A stretch of DNA of 64,000 bases from Ramlibacter sp. (GCA_019635415.1 JAHBZN010000003.1:248001-312000), one strand, 5' to 3'; counted from the first letter of the stretch, positions 1 through 8,204 are shown. Numbers and translations are program-made. Notes: generated by a model not told the origin, from the letters alone.

Positions 1-233
1 TGGTCTGCGGGGATCGGGCTGAGCACCGCCGCCGCGCCGAGGCCCGCGAAGCCGACATTGCCGGCCACACCCTGCCGCGCTGGGATGTCATTGAGGCCAT
101 GGCCTGGACCCCGCTGGCGGGAGACGTGCTGCGCCTGGACAGCGCCGAGGCCTCGATCGAGGCCAACCTGGCCACCCTGATGCAAAAATGGCCGCCAGCC
201 CTTGCTGGACGGCCACTTGGCGCTATCAAATAA
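1..233 (+). CDS. P-loop kinase-like protein, C-terminal fragment
   Basis: The window opens inside this gene; the reading phase starts at base 3 and runs open to a TAA at 231-233, about 76 residues. The visible part has a run of Arg/Glu (HRRRAEARE), then DIAGHTLPRWDVIEAM and a conserved-looking VLRLDSAE. This arrangement resembles the lid and C-terminal strand of small AAA_33/gluconate-kinase-like P-loop kinases, in which a cysteine-containing strand (VCGD) precedes an Arg-rich lid. The Walker A segment would lie upstream of the window, so the assignment cannot be confirmed. The last ~15 residues are encoded by a dispersed repeat (191-238), so the natural C-terminus has probably been replaced by repeat-derived sequence. 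The reading frame is well supported; the family only weakly. Confidence 0.45.
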   Translation, partial: VCGDRAEHRRRAEAREADIAGHTLPRWDVIEAMAWTPLAGDVLRLDSAEASIEANLATLMQKWPPALAGRPLGAIK

Positions 234-238
234 GGAGC
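191..238 (+). repeat. dispersed mini-repeat, copy A
   Basis: This copy contains CCAGCCCTTGCTGGA followed by GGCGCTATCAAATAAGGAGC. The same blocks recur at 43537-43597. It supplies the C-terminal codons and the stop of the kinase-like gene. The family is described in the findings. Confidence 0.6.
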
Positions 239-266
239 AAATCCATTCCCGGGCCGGCGCCCCGGC

Positions 267-2597
267 TCAGGCCGCGAGCACCTGCCAGAGCTTGCCGGCC
301 GTGAGCGGCATCTGCAGCCCCGGGGTGGCCGCCGCAAAACCGCCACGCGCCAGCGCATCGGCCACGGCGTTGACCACGCTGGGCGTCGCGCCAATCGTGC
401 CGAGCTCGCCCACGCCCTTGACGCCCAGCGGGTTGTTCTTGCAGGGCGTGGACTCGTCCATCTCGGTCACAAAGTCGCCGGCCAGGAGATCGGCCCGCGG
501 CGCGCAATAGTCCATCAGGCTGCCGGTCACGGGCTGCCCGGTGTCCCGGTCGTAGACCATGTGCTCGCACAGCGCCTGCCCCAGGCCCTGCACCGCGCCG
601 CCGTCGAGCTGGCCGCGCACGATCATGGGGTTGACCACGCGGCCCACGTCATTGACGCTGCTGTAGCGCACCACCTGCACTGCGCCGGTGGCGCGGTCCA
701 CCTCGACCTCGCTGATGTGGCAGCCATTGGGCCAGGTGGGGCCGCTGACGGCGCTGGTGCTGTCCATGTGGATGCGGCCTTCGGGCTGCCTGGCCGCGAG
801 CGCGAACAGGCCGATGCCCAAGTCGGTGCCCCTGACCTTGAACTGGCCCGCGGCGTAGGTGATGTCGTCGGCCGCCGCTTCCAGCTCCCTCGCGGCCAGC
901 TGTTTCGCATGCTCGACGGTGCGCTCGGAGCCCACGCGCATGGCCGAGCCGCCGGTAAACAGCGAGCGCGAGCCGGCGCTGCCAAAGCCGTCGCCGCGGT
1001 CGGTGTCGCCCAGCACCACCCTGACCTGTTCGATGGGCACGCCAAACACGTCCACCACCAGCTGCGCCAGCGTGGTGGCAATGCCCTGGCCCATCTGGTT
1101 GACGGCGGAGAACACCTCGATGGTGCCGTCGGCCTTCACGTCCACCGTCACACGTTCCTCGAACACGTTGCCCCCGGTCCACTCCAGGAAGGTGGCAATG
1201 CCCAGGCCGCGCAGCTTGCCCTGCGCCCGGCTCTGCGCCGCGCGCGCCTCGAAACCGCTCCAGTCGGCCAGCGCCAGGCCCTGGTCCATGACCTTCTCGA
1301 ACTGTCCGGTGTCGTAGGTCTGACCCATGGCGTTCTTGTAGGGCATCTGCGCGGGCGTGATGAAGTTGCGCCGGCGCAGCGCGATGCGGTCGATGCCGGT
1401 CTGCCGCGCGGCCTCGTCCATGAGCCGCTCCATGAGGAAGATGGCCTCGGGCCGGCCCGCGCCCCGGTAGGCGCTGGTGGGGGCGGTGTTGGTCAGTACC
1501 GCCTTGTAATGGAAGTCGATGGTCTGGATGTCGTACACGCTGGTCTGCACCCAGGGCCCGATCATGAGCTGGATGGCCACGCCCGTGCCCGTGGCATAGG
1601 CGCCCACATTGGCCAGCGTGCGCAGGCGAAGGGCCAGCACCTTGCCGTCGGCCGCCAGCGCCATCTCGGCCTCGCATTGCTGGTCCCGCCCGTGGGCGGT
1701 GGACAGGAACTCCTCGCTGCGGTCGGCCACCCATTTCACGGGCCGGCCCAGCGTGTGCGCGGCCCAGGCCACGGCCGCGTCCTCGGGGTAGATGCCGGTC
1801 TTCATGCCGAAGCCTCCCCCCACGTCGCCCACGGTGACGCGCACGCGGTCGCGCGGCAGGCCCAGCACGTCATTGCACAGCGAGTTTTTCACGCCCGAGG
1901 GCATCTGGCTGCTCATGTTGAGCGTGAGGCGGCCGTCCTCGGCCACCCAGGCCAGCACCGAGCGCGGCTCGATGGTCAGCGCCGCCACGCGCTGGTTGAC
2001 CACGCTCAGCCTCACCGTGTGCGCCGCCTGGGCAAAGGCCGCCGCGGTGGCCGCCTCGTTGCCATGGCGCATTTCGGCGGCGATGTTGTCGGGGGCCTCG
2101 TCGCACAGCGCCGGCGCACCGGGCGCGGTGGCGCCGTCCAGGTCCACCACCTGGGGCAGCTCCTCGTAATCGACCATCACGGCCTCGGCCGCATCGCGCG
2201 CCTGCTGCATCGTTTCGGCCACGACCAGGGCCACGGCTTCGCCCACGAAGCGCACCCGCTCGTGCGCCAGCGGCCGGCGCGGCGGCGTGGCGCCCGGGGC
2301 ACCACCCGCCCGCTTGAACGCCGCGCTGCCGGGAATGGGCTTGACACCGGCCGCCACCAGCTCGGCGCCCGCGGCCACGCAGACCACACCAGGCATGGCT
2401 TTGGCCGCCGAGGTGTCGACGGACACGATGCGCGCATGCGGATAAGGCGAACGCACGAAACACAGGCGCAGCTGGCCCTGGGGCACCACGTCGTCGGTGT
2501 AACGGCCCACGCCCTTGAGCAGGCCTTCGTCCTCCAGGCGTTTCACGGCCTGGCCGCTGCCGAACCGAGTAGCAATTTCAAGGGTATCTGCCACCAT
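267..2597 (-). CDS. xanthine dehydrogenase-family molybdopterin-binding large subunit
   Basis: A complete molybdenum hydroxylase large subunit of about 776 residues, the usual length. It has an N-terminal a/b hammerhead domain (about 1-150, GRYTDDVVPQGQL, FVRSPYPHARI), the VGDVGGGFGMK molybdopterin loop, TSAYRGAGRPEA near residue 375, and the C-terminal GVKGVGELGTIGATP (near 730) with the catalytic Glu. The AYRGAGR loop is of the form-II/aldehyde-oxidase type, not the AYXCSFR loop of true aerobic CO dehydrogenase. Such enzymes hydroxylate N-heterocycles or aldehydes together with FAD and 2Fe-2S subunits, which are not encoded beside it here. ATG 2597 is preferred to TTG 2612; a weak GGATAG lies upstream. 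The gene is cut off from the leftward catabolic operon (4.7-10.1 kb) by the AT-rich islet. A role as nicotinate/pyridine hydroxylase is possible but only inferred. Confidence 0.88.
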   Translation of the reverse strand: MVADTLEIATRFGSGQAVKRLEDEGLLKGVGRYTDDVVPQGQLRLCFVRSPYPHARIVSVDTSAAKAMPGVVCVAAGAELVAAGVKPIPGSAAFKRAGGAPGATPPRRPLAHERVRFVGEAVALVVAETMQQARDAAEAVMVDYEELPQVVDLDGATAPGAPALCDEAPDNIAAEMRHGNEAATAAAFAQAAHTVRLSVVNQRVAALTIEPRSVLAWVAEDGRLTLNMSSQMPSGVKNSLCNDVLGLPRDRVRVTVGDVGGGFGMKTGIYPEDAAVAWAAHTLGRPVKWVADRSEEFLSTAHGRDQQCEAEMALAADGKVLALRLRTLANVGAYATGTGVAIQLMIGPWVQTSVYDIQTIDFHYKAVLTNTAPTSAYRGAGRPEAIFLMERLMDEAARQTGIDRIALRRRNFITPAQMPYKNAMGQTYDTGQFEKVMDQGLALADWSGFEARAAQSRAQGKLRGLGIATFLEWTGGNVFEERVTVDVKADGTIEVFSAVNQMGQGIATTLAQLVVDVFGVPIEQVRVVLGDTDRGDGFGSAGSRSLFTGGSAMRVGSERTVEHAKQLAARELEAAADDITYAAGQFKVRGTDLGIGLFALAARQPEGRIHMDSTSAVSGPTWPNGCHISEVEVDRATGAVQVVRYSSVNDVGRVVNPMIVRGQLDGGAVQGLGQALCEHMVYDRDTGQPVTGSLMDYCAPRADLLAGDFVTEMDESTPCKNNPLGVKGVGELGTIGATPSVVNAVADALARGGFAAATPGLQMPLTAGKLWQVLAA

Positions 2598-2914
2598 GCG
2601 TTTACTATCCAAAGCTGATAAGTTTCACCGATTTCTAGCGCCTTTGCTTCCAAGCTGCAAGAGTCAAATCGCAGCCGAGGGTCGTTCACCTAGAATTATT
2701 TGTACTTATCACCGTGGCTCATGACTACCGAAACCATAAGGTGGTCGCCAACAAGATTCGGACCGAGCTCAACTGAATTGCTACCGACGATGTGGTATCA
2801 CCTGGAGCACGGATGGATCAAATGCATATGCGGTCCGAATCGCTACAGCAGAATTGCTGAGAGGACTGTTGGCAAACTCAGCGAAGAGCTGAAGGGTGTG
2901 AAGGAAATCAAACC
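2598..2914. other. AT-rich leader region of the ATPase/TOPRIM islet
   Basis: About 317 bases, clearly poorer in G+C than the flanking genes, mark the left side of the islet. No complete palindrome, direct repeat, tRNA or integrase remnant was seen at the edge. It should hold the promoter of the ATPase gene; AT-rich patches near 2690-2712 are the likeliest place, but no clean -35/-10 pair was found. A short open frame (2721-2918) runs through it and is listed separately. Confidence 0.5.
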
Positions 2915-2918
2915 ATGA
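2721..2918 (+). CDS. possible 65-residue protein ahead of the ATPase gene
   Basis: An open frame of 65 codons from ATG 2721, with an alternative ATG at 2790, ends in a TGA that overlaps the ATPase start codon as ATGA at 2915-2918. That overlap is typical of translationally coupled genes and is the main reason to list it. The product contains an aromatic/Cys stretch (MWYHLEHGWIKCICG) and a Lys/Glu-rich C-terminus. I recognise no family. No good ribosome binding site precedes 2721 or 2790. It may be a real small partner of the ATPase/TOPRIM pair or a chance frame in the leader. Confidence 0.25.
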   Translation: MTTETIRWSPTRFGPSSTELLPTMWYHLEHGWIKCICGPNRYSRIAERTVGKLSEELKGVKEIKP

Positions 2919-4102
2919 GTCAGATCGTTCGGTTCACTCAACTTGAGCTAAAGAATTGGCGAAATTTCACTGCGGTCAACGTAAAGTTGTCGCGCCGCAT
3001 GTTTATCGTCGGCCCGAATGCAATCGGTAAGTCAAACTTGCTAGACGTCTTTAGGTTTTTGCGAGAAGTAGCAGCAGAAGGCGGGGGACTGGCAACCGCT
3101 GTCAAAAATCGTCGTGGCGTCTCCAAGCTGCGGTCGTTGCACTATCGCGCACCGGCCAGTTCCGACATTGAGATTGGCGTTGAAGTCATCGCCAGCGACG
3201 ACAGCGCATGGCGCTACAAGTTGGCATTCAACAAGAGTGAAAAGAAATTCGGGGCTGGTGCGGTTGTCACTCACGAGCACGTATGGAAGAAAGCAGCGAC
3301 CGATGAAAAATGGAGTCAGATTGTTGATCGTCCAAGCGCTGCAGACAAGGCTGACCCGAAGCTATTGACGCAAACTTGGCTACAGCAAGTCACTCAGAAT
3401 CAGCCATTTCGTGAACTGGCCGAGTTTCTTGCAAGCGTTAGCTATCTGCACCTCGTTCCGCAGCTCATTCGGGAGGAGCAAAGACCTGCGGAAGAGTCGC
3501 TGGGTGCAGATGCCTTCGGGCGAGACCTACTCTCACGTATACGAAGCACGCCGATCAAGACAAAAGAAGCTCGACTTGAGCGCATCCGAAGGGTACTGGC
3601 TACCGCGGTCCCCAACTTGACTGAGCTTGAACTTGTCCCCGACGAAAACAACAATCCGCACCTGCAAGCCAAATTCAAGCATTGGCGCGGCCCTGCTGCT
3701 AAGCAGGACGAACGAGAATTTTCTGATGGCACTCTGCGTCTGATTGGCCTGCTATGGGCGCTTCAGGAAAGGTCTGGGCCGTTGCTGCTAGAAGAGCCGG
3801 AGTTGTCCCTCCATACCGCACTAGTGAGACAGTTGGCTCCGTTTATCGCCCGCGCCCAACGGACAGCAGGTGGTCGGCAAGCGTTCATTTCAACTCACAG
3901 TGACGAATTGATGAGTGACGAAGGGATTGGCCCAAATGAAATATTATTAGTTCGCTCAGCCGCAGAAGGTTCACAGGTTGTGCATGGCGCAGACATTGCT
4001 GAGATACGAATCGCACTAGAAGCCGGCTTGACCGCCGCTGACATCGTGATGCCGATGACAGCCAAAGATCAGATTGACCTGTTCTCCCGCACGGATGCCT
4101 GA
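2915..4102 (+). CDS. OLD-like AAA (AAA_15/AAA_21) ATPase, probable anti-phage component
   Basis: A 395-residue ABC/SMC-type ATPase. Near the N-terminus are LKNWRNF and Walker A GPNAIGKSN (about 33-41). The signature-like FSDGTLRLIGLLWAL lies near 270-284, Walker B PLLLEEPELSLH near 287-298, and the H-loop FISTHSDE near 323-330. The middle holds a helical insertion. This is the layout of the ATPase half of OLD-family and PARIS-type (AriA) defence proteins, but the TOPRIM half is not fused and is found as the next gene. A good Shine-Dalgarno (AAGGAAAT) sits upstream of ATG 2915. Base composition and codon use are visibly AT-richer than in neighbours, which suggests horizontal gain. The defence role is inferred from domain pairing. 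An ordinary RecF-like repair ATPase is less likely given the partner. Confidence 0.75.
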   Translation: MSQIVRFTQLELKNWRNFTAVNVKLSRRMFIVGPNAIGKSNLLDVFRFLREVAAEGGGLATAVKNRRGVSKLRSLHYRAPASSDIEIGVEVIASDDSAWRYKLAFNKSEKKFGAGAVVTHEHVWKKAATDEKWSQIVDRPSAADKADPKLLTQTWLQQVTQNQPFRELAEFLASVSYLHLVPQLIREEQRPAEESLGADAFGRDLLSRIRSTPIKTKEARLERIRRVLATAVPNLTELELVPDENNNPHLQAKFKHWRGPAAKQDEREFSDGTLRLIGLLWALQERSGPLLLEEPELSLHTALVRQLAPFIARAQRTAGGRQAFISTHSDELMSDEGIGPNEILLVRSAAEGSQVVHGADIAEIRIALEAGLTAADIVMPMTAKDQIDLFSRTDA

Positions 4103-4103
4103 C

Positions 4104-4691
4104 ATGTCCATTCCGGCGGTTGTAGAGGGTTATATGGAATCGGTTTTCCTGCCTATCGTGCTCGAGCAACTTGGTCGTGCCGACTTGAGACCCACCATTC
4201 GAAATGCAGGTGGTGGAAGCAAGTTCTGGCCGATCGCTGTGCGCTATAACGAGGCCGGCAACTACACCAATATCATTGGCTTGGCAGATTTGGAGCAAGC
4301 TGCATGTGCTCCAACGTTGCTGGCGTCGAAGTTGCCGCAAAAGGCCGCCAAGTTCCATCTAAGACTAGCGGTGCGCATGCTTGAAAGCTGGCTGATGGCA
4401 GATCGTCAATCACTAGCCGCATTCTTACGGATTCCGATTGCAACGGTTCCTGCGGATCCCGACAACGACGCACATCCCAAACGCAGACTCGTGGAAATGG
4501 CCCGTAGAAGCACCAGCAAGGTCATTCGTGAAGCAATGATCCCCGACGACTCAGGCAGCGTGGTCGGTGCGGACTATGTGGCGACCATGTGCAGATTCAT
4601 TACAGAACATTGGCAATGCGCGCGCGCGCGCCAGATTAGTCCCAGCCTAGAGCGTGCCTGCAATCGCTGGGTAGCAATTGACACCGCATAG
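4104..4691 (+). CDS. TOPRIM-like (DUF4276-type) protein, putative nuclease partner of the ATPase
   Basis: From ATG 4104 the product is 195 residues. It opens with SIPAVVEGYMESVFLPIVL, a strand plus conserved Glu (about residue 7) typical of TOPRIM/DUF4276 proteins. GLADLEQA follows near residue 60, where the acidic pair of TOPRIM is expected, and ESWLMAD near 93-99, a hallmark of DUF4276-like proteins. The start lies one base after the ATPase stop; ATG 4095 and TTG 4074 in the same frame are alternatives that would overlap it. TOPRIM domains in such pairs usually act as metal-dependent nucleases or RNases activated by the ATPase on phage infection. That function is inferred, and only one Asp is visible in the usual DxD position, so catalysis is not assured. 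The gene ends the AT-rich islet. Confidence 0.6.
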   Translation: MSIPAVVEGYMESVFLPIVLEQLGRADLRPTIRNAGGGSKFWPIAVRYNEAGNYTNIIGLADLEQAACAPTLLASKLPQKAAKFHLRLAVRMLESWLMADRQSLAAFLRIPIATVPADPDNDAHPKRRLVEMARRSTSKVIREAMIPDDSGSVVGADYVATMCRFITEHWQCARARQISPSLERACNRWVAIDTA

Positions 4692-4708
4692 AAGCCTTCG
4701 CGGCGATC

Positions 4709-5626
4709 TCAACGCCCCCCTGCACCCAGGCGCTCGCTCATCCAGCGCAGCAGGTCGATCCACATCTGGCGCGTCTCGCTGTCCAGCGGGGTGCGCATGG
4801 AATTGGGCAGCTCCACCGTGACCACCGGCACGCCCTTGTGCACGCCGCCGTAGTTGCCTAGCGAACCCGGAAAGATGCCCACCTGGTCCAGATACAGCCG
4901 GCCCAGCTTGCTCGGCGGCACCGAGGGGCCGTCGAAATCGAGCACGCCGTAAGGTGCGTGGATGCTCACGATCAGGTCGGGCTTGAAGTCGTGCATCTGC
5001 TCATGCACGAAACGCGTCTCGGGCTCCGACAGCGGCTTGGGGCCGGGCCAGCGGCGCGGGTCCTTGCGCACGCGCTGGTTCCAGTAGATGGCGGCGTCGC
5101 GCTCCCAGTTGGGCGTGGGGAAGTTGCGGTTCAGGTCCACGCCGTGCGCGTTCATGCGCTGGGGCGGCTGCCTGAGCAGGCCGTCGGGGTTGAGCACGGG
5201 GATGAAGCGCCAGTGGATCGGCTGCGGCGTCTGCACCAGCGGGTCGGCGGCCAGCGCGATCCAGTGCAGCGCCACCGAGGCCGACGACAGCTCGTCGCCG
5301 TGGATGGCGCCGATCACCAGCACGCGCAGCCTGGGGGCCTCGGGCCGCACGTCGCGCGTGAACAGTGGCAGGCCATTGACGGAGCGGGCCCCGCTGTCCT
5401 GCAGCTGCGCGGCGCTGCATTGCGCCGCGCCGAGGTTGGGCAGGCGCTGCACCAGCGCGCGGCACTGGGCCGCGGTGGCCAGCACCGGCGGCGGCGCCGG
5501 TGGCGCCACTGACGCCGGCGCGGGGGCCGGGACGGCGGCGGCACCTGGCGCGGCGGAGCGGTCCGAGCAGGCCGCGAGAAGCAGGGTGCACAGCCCCAGG
5601 GCAGAGAACAGGGGAATCGGTCGCAT
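4709..5626 (-). CDS. M14-family zinc carboxypeptidase/amidase lipoprotein
   Basis: A 305-residue exported peptidase. The N-terminus has a lipoprotein signal (LLLAAC, cleavage before Cys) followed by an Ala/Pro-rich linker to about residue 50. The zinc ligands are visible: HGDE (HxxE), then GVDLNRNFP with substrate-binding Asn-Arg, SIHAP with the third ligand, and VTVELP with the catalytic Glu near the C-terminus. The closest characterised relative by motif is MpaA, the murein tripeptide amidase, so a role in peptidoglycan turnover at the membrane is likely. ATG 5626 begins the signal peptide directly and is preferred over an in-frame ATG at 5644. The gene is 17 bases from the end of the defence islet and convergent with it. 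Confidence 0.85.
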   Translation of the reverse strand: MRPIPLFSALGLCTLLLAACSDRSAAPGAAAVPAPAPASVAPPAPPPVLATAAQCRALVQRLPNLGAAQCSAAQLQDSGARSVNGLPLFTRDVRPEAPRLRVLVIGAIHGDELSSASVALHWIALAADPLVQTPQPIHWRFIPVLNPDGLLRQPPQRMNAHGVDLNRNFPTPNWERDAAIYWNQRVRKDPRRWPGPKPLSEPETRFVHEQMHDFKPDLIVSIHAPYGVLDFDGPSVPPSKLGRLYLDQVGIFPGSLGNYGGVHKGVPVVTVELPNSMRTPLDSETRQMWIDLLRWMSERLGAGGR

Positions 5627-5663
5627 CGGCCCGATTATTGGCATGGGCGGCCGGCCCGCCGGC

Positions 5664-6929
5664 TCACTCGTCCTTCTCGCCGGCCTCGTAGAGGGTTTCG
5701 CGGCCCATGCGGTCGAGCACCAGCTCGGCGGTCCAGGGCAGCATCAGCGAGCCGCAGCGGCTGTCGCGGTAGATGCGCTCCAGCGGCAGGTGCTTCATCA
5801 TGCTCTGGCCGCCGCAGGTGCGGATGGCCAGCCGCGCGATGTCGTTGGCGCCCTCCATCACGCTGTAGTGCGCGGCGTACAGGCGCATCTTTTCGTCCTT
5901 CGACGGGTTGGGCCGGGCCTCGAGGACGGCGCGCGTGAACAGGCTGCGCATGGACTCGAGCTGGATGCGCATCTGCGCCACCGCGATCTGTTTGGTGGGG
6001 TACATGCGGCGTTTCACCGGCGGCTCCCCCGGCACTTCGCCGCGCAGGTAGCTCACGGTGAAGTCGTACGCGGCATTGGCCAGGCCCAGGTAGGTGGGCG
6101 CCAGTGTGAAGAACATGGCGGGCCAGGTCTGCGCGCCCTTGAAGTAGATGCCGCGCGGCATGAGCTGCTCGTCGTCGCTCACGAACACGTCCTTGAACTG
6201 CAGGTTGCGGCTCACGGTGCCGCGCATGCCCAGCGGGTTCCAGTCGCCGCTGATCGAGAAGCCTTCGCTGGTGGCGGGCACGGCGAGGTACAGCGTGTCG
6301 CGCGCGTCCGGCTTTTCGTCGCCCTTGTCCTCGGTGCACAGGATGCCGTAGTAGTTGGCCGCGCCTGACAGGCTCGCGAAGATCTTGCGGCCATTGACCA
6401 GCCAGCCGCCCTCGACCTTGCGGGCCGTGGTGCCGAAGGGCGCGCGGCCGGCAGCCGCGGCGCTGCCTTCGCTGAACGGCTGGGCATAGATGGCGCCATC
6501 GTTCACGATGCGGGCAAAGTGCAGCTCGCGCCGGCGCAGGTGTTCCGCGCGCTGCGCGTCCGTCATGGCGATGCCGTCGGCCAGCACGCCGGTCCACATG
6601 GTGCTGCAGATGTGCATGTTCCAGGTCAGCGCGGTGGCGCCGCAGTGGCGGCCGATTTCGGCGGCCACCATCATGTAGGTCGCGTAGTCGGCGCCCAGTC
6701 CGCCATGGGACTCGGGCACGCACAGGCGCAGGAGGCCGGCGTCGCGCAGGTCCTCGTAGTTGGCGAACGGGAAGCTGGCCGTCTCGTCCCATTGGACCGC
6801 GCGCGGCGCGAACTTCGTGCGGCCCAGTTCGCTGGCCAGTGCCAGCAGCGAGCGCTGGCGGGGTGTGAAGGCGAGGTCGCCCACGGCGGGCGTGAAGCCG
6901 AGCGGCTCCGGCAAGGTACGGGTGTTCAT
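5664..6929 (-). CDS. acyl-CoA dehydrogenase-family flavoprotein, possible group-D monooxygenase
   Basis: A 421-residue protein with the three-part acyl-CoA dehydrogenase fold: N-terminal helices (LALASELGRTKFAP, LRDAGLLRLCVPESHGGLG), a central beta domain (GWLVNGRKIFASLSGAANYYG, DWNPLGMRGTVSRN) and a C-terminal helical domain. The C-terminal motif reads ERIYRDSRCGSLML, where a chain-length-specific dehydrogenase has YEGT with the catalytic Glu, and that Glu is absent. With a flavin reductase gene encoded divergently from the same cluster, a two-component FMNH2-dependent monooxygenase (HsaA/DszC-like fold) is plausible. The alternative is an acyl-CoA dehydrogenase with its base elsewhere. ATG 6929 has a good GGAGACC upstream and lies 13 bases after the preceding gene; ATG 6998 lacks a ribosome binding site. 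Confidence 0.75.
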   Translation of the reverse strand: MNTRTLPEPLGFTPAVGDLAFTPRQRSLLALASELGRTKFAPRAVQWDETASFPFANYEDLRDAGLLRLCVPESHGGLGADYATYMMVAAEIGRHCGATALTWNMHICSTMWTGVLADGIAMTDAQRAEHLRRRELHFARIVNDGAIYAQPFSEGSAAAAGRAPFGTTARKVEGGWLVNGRKIFASLSGAANYYGILCTEDKGDEKPDARDTLYLAVPATSEGFSISGDWNPLGMRGTVSRNLQFKDVFVSDDEQLMPRGIYFKGAQTWPAMFFTLAPTYLGLANAAYDFTVSYLRGEVPGEPPVKRRMYPTKQIAVAQMRIQLESMRSLFTRAVLEARPNPSKDEKMRLYAAHYSVMEGANDIARLAIRTCGGQSMMKHLPLERIYRDSRCGSLMLPWTAELVLDRMGRETLYEAGEKDE

Positions 6930-6942
6930 GCAAAGGTCTCCA

Positions 6943-8196
6943 TCAGTAACGTTCGGTGCGCCCGCCCAGCGAGTCGAGCACGCCCAGCCACAGCGCATTG
7001 CGCTCGGCCAGGGCTTCGGCCTCCTGGGCGCCCGAGGCGTTGGCGTACACCGCGGTCTGCACCATCACAAGGCCACTGGCCGGCTGCACATACACGGCCT
7101 GCCCGTGGATGCCCTGCAGGGCAAAGGTGCGCTCGCGCATCGGAAACAGCCAGAACTGGTAGCCATAGCCCCAGAAGGGCGTGGCCTTGCGCGGCGCAAA
7201 GGCGGCGGGCTGGCGCTCGGCGTCGGTGGCGTCCATCAGGTAGGCGCGGGGCAGCAGCTGGCGCCCGCCCACCTGCCCGTCATCTGCCAGCAACTGGCCC
7301 GGGCGGCCCCAGTCGCGCAGGCTGGCGTTGAAGCCGCCCATGGCCTGCTCCTGCCGGTCGGTGCCGATGCGCCAGAAGGCGTCGTGCTCGGCGCCCATGG
7401 GTTGCCACAGCCACTCGGCCGTCAGCGCCGCGATGCTGCGCCCGGTGGCGCCCGTGAGCACCCGGCCCAGCACTTCGGTCTCGGCACTGGCATAGGCGAA
7501 TTTCTCGCCCAACGGCGCCAGCCGCTGGTCGATGCTGCGCAGCACGCTGACGGTTCCGGGCTGACCGGTGGCCAGCGCGCGCGACAACCGGGCCATGTCG
7601 TCCTGGCCGTCATAGCGCTCGGTGAAACGCAGGCCGGAGCTCATGCGCAGCAGGTGGCGCAGCGGGGTCTGGCCGTAGGCGCTGCCCTCCAGCGCCCTGG
7701 CGTAGCGTTCGGCCGGGTCATCCAGCGAGGCGATCAGCCCGCGCTCGAGCGCCATGCCCACCAGCAGCGAGGTGACGCTCTTGGCCATCGAGAATGAAAT
7801 GAAGCGGGCCTGCTCCTGGCGGCCGTAGCGGTAGCGCTCGGCCACGATCTCGCCGCGCCGCAGCACCAGCAGGCCGGTGACGCGGCGCCGCTCCAGGTAG
7901 TCGTCGATCGAGTAGGCCACGTTGCGAAAGCGGTAGCGGATGGGCGCCGGTGCGGCCGCGCGCGGCAGCGGCCGGGGCACCTGTGCACGCGGCACCGCGG
8001 CGGTGAGCACGCCGGGCACCTGGTCCATGGCAGACCAGGAGCCCACGCGGTACGGCATCTGGTACCACTGGGCCGCCGAAGTGGCCACCGGGTAGCCCTG
8101 GGCCTTGCCCAGCAGCTCTTCGTCGGGCTCGGCCCAGGCCGCGCAGGCTGCCAGCAGCAGCGCGGACAGCACGGGAAAGCGCGTCGCGCAACGCAT
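6943..8196 (-). CDS. beta-lactamase-fold serine hydrolase, exported
   Basis: A 417-residue class-C beta-lactamase/6-aminohexanoate-dimer-hydrolase-like protein (COG1680). A signal peptide (RFPVLSALLLAACAAWA) is followed by a linker. The catalytic SxxK motif is SMAK at residues 136-139, YAS (near 238) fits the Tyr motif, and a GIHGQAV segment stands where the third KTG/HxG motif is expected. These enzymes hydrolyse amides or esters, and the substrate cannot be read from sequence. ATG 8196 begins the signal peptide; an upstream open extension in the same frame is not used. The gene sits 8 bases after the alpha/beta hydrolase gene and 13 before the acyl-CoA-dehydrogenase-like gene, so it belongs to the same leftward operon. 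Confidence 0.82.
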   Translation of the reverse strand: MRCATRFPVLSALLLAACAAWAEPDEELLGKAQGYPVATSAAQWYQMPYRVGSWSAMDQVPGVLTAAVPRAQVPRPLPRAAAPAPIRYRFRNVAYSIDDYLERRRVTGLLVLRRGEIVAERYRYGRQEQARFISFSMAKSVTSLLVGMALERGLIASLDDPAERYARALEGSAYGQTPLRHLLRMSSGLRFTERYDGQDDMARLSRALATGQPGTVSVLRSIDQRLAPLGEKFAYASAETEVLGRVLTGATGRSIAALTAEWLWQPMGAEHDAFWRIGTDRQEQAMGGFNASLRDWGRPGQLLADDGQVGGRQLLPRAYLMDATDAERQPAAFAPRKATPFWGYGYQFWLFPMRERTFALQGIHGQAVYVQPASGLVMVQTAVYANASGAQEAEALAERNALWLGVLDSLGGRTERY

Positions 8197-8204
8197 GGGG
8201 GCTT

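Noticed and set aside
267-2597. Aerobic CO dehydrogenase large subunit (coxL)
   Set aside because: The active-site loop is AYRGAGR, not the AYXCSFR of true CO dehydrogenase, and coxS/coxM are absent.
561-2618. Long plus-strand open frame (685 codons) opposite the molybdenum hydroxylase gene
   Set aside because: It is the antisense shadow of a GC-rich gene: His/Ala/Gly-rich, with no domain motifs, while the minus strand encodes a complete enzyme.
4619-4632. CG dinucleotide run as a mobile-element end or phase-variable tract
   Set aside because: It is a short GCGCGCGCGC run inside the TOPRIM-like gene, in frame, with no flanking repeat.
2598-4710. Integrated mobile element with attachment sites
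   Set aside because: Composition suggests transfer, but no integrase, transposase, terminal repeats or target duplication could be found at the borders.
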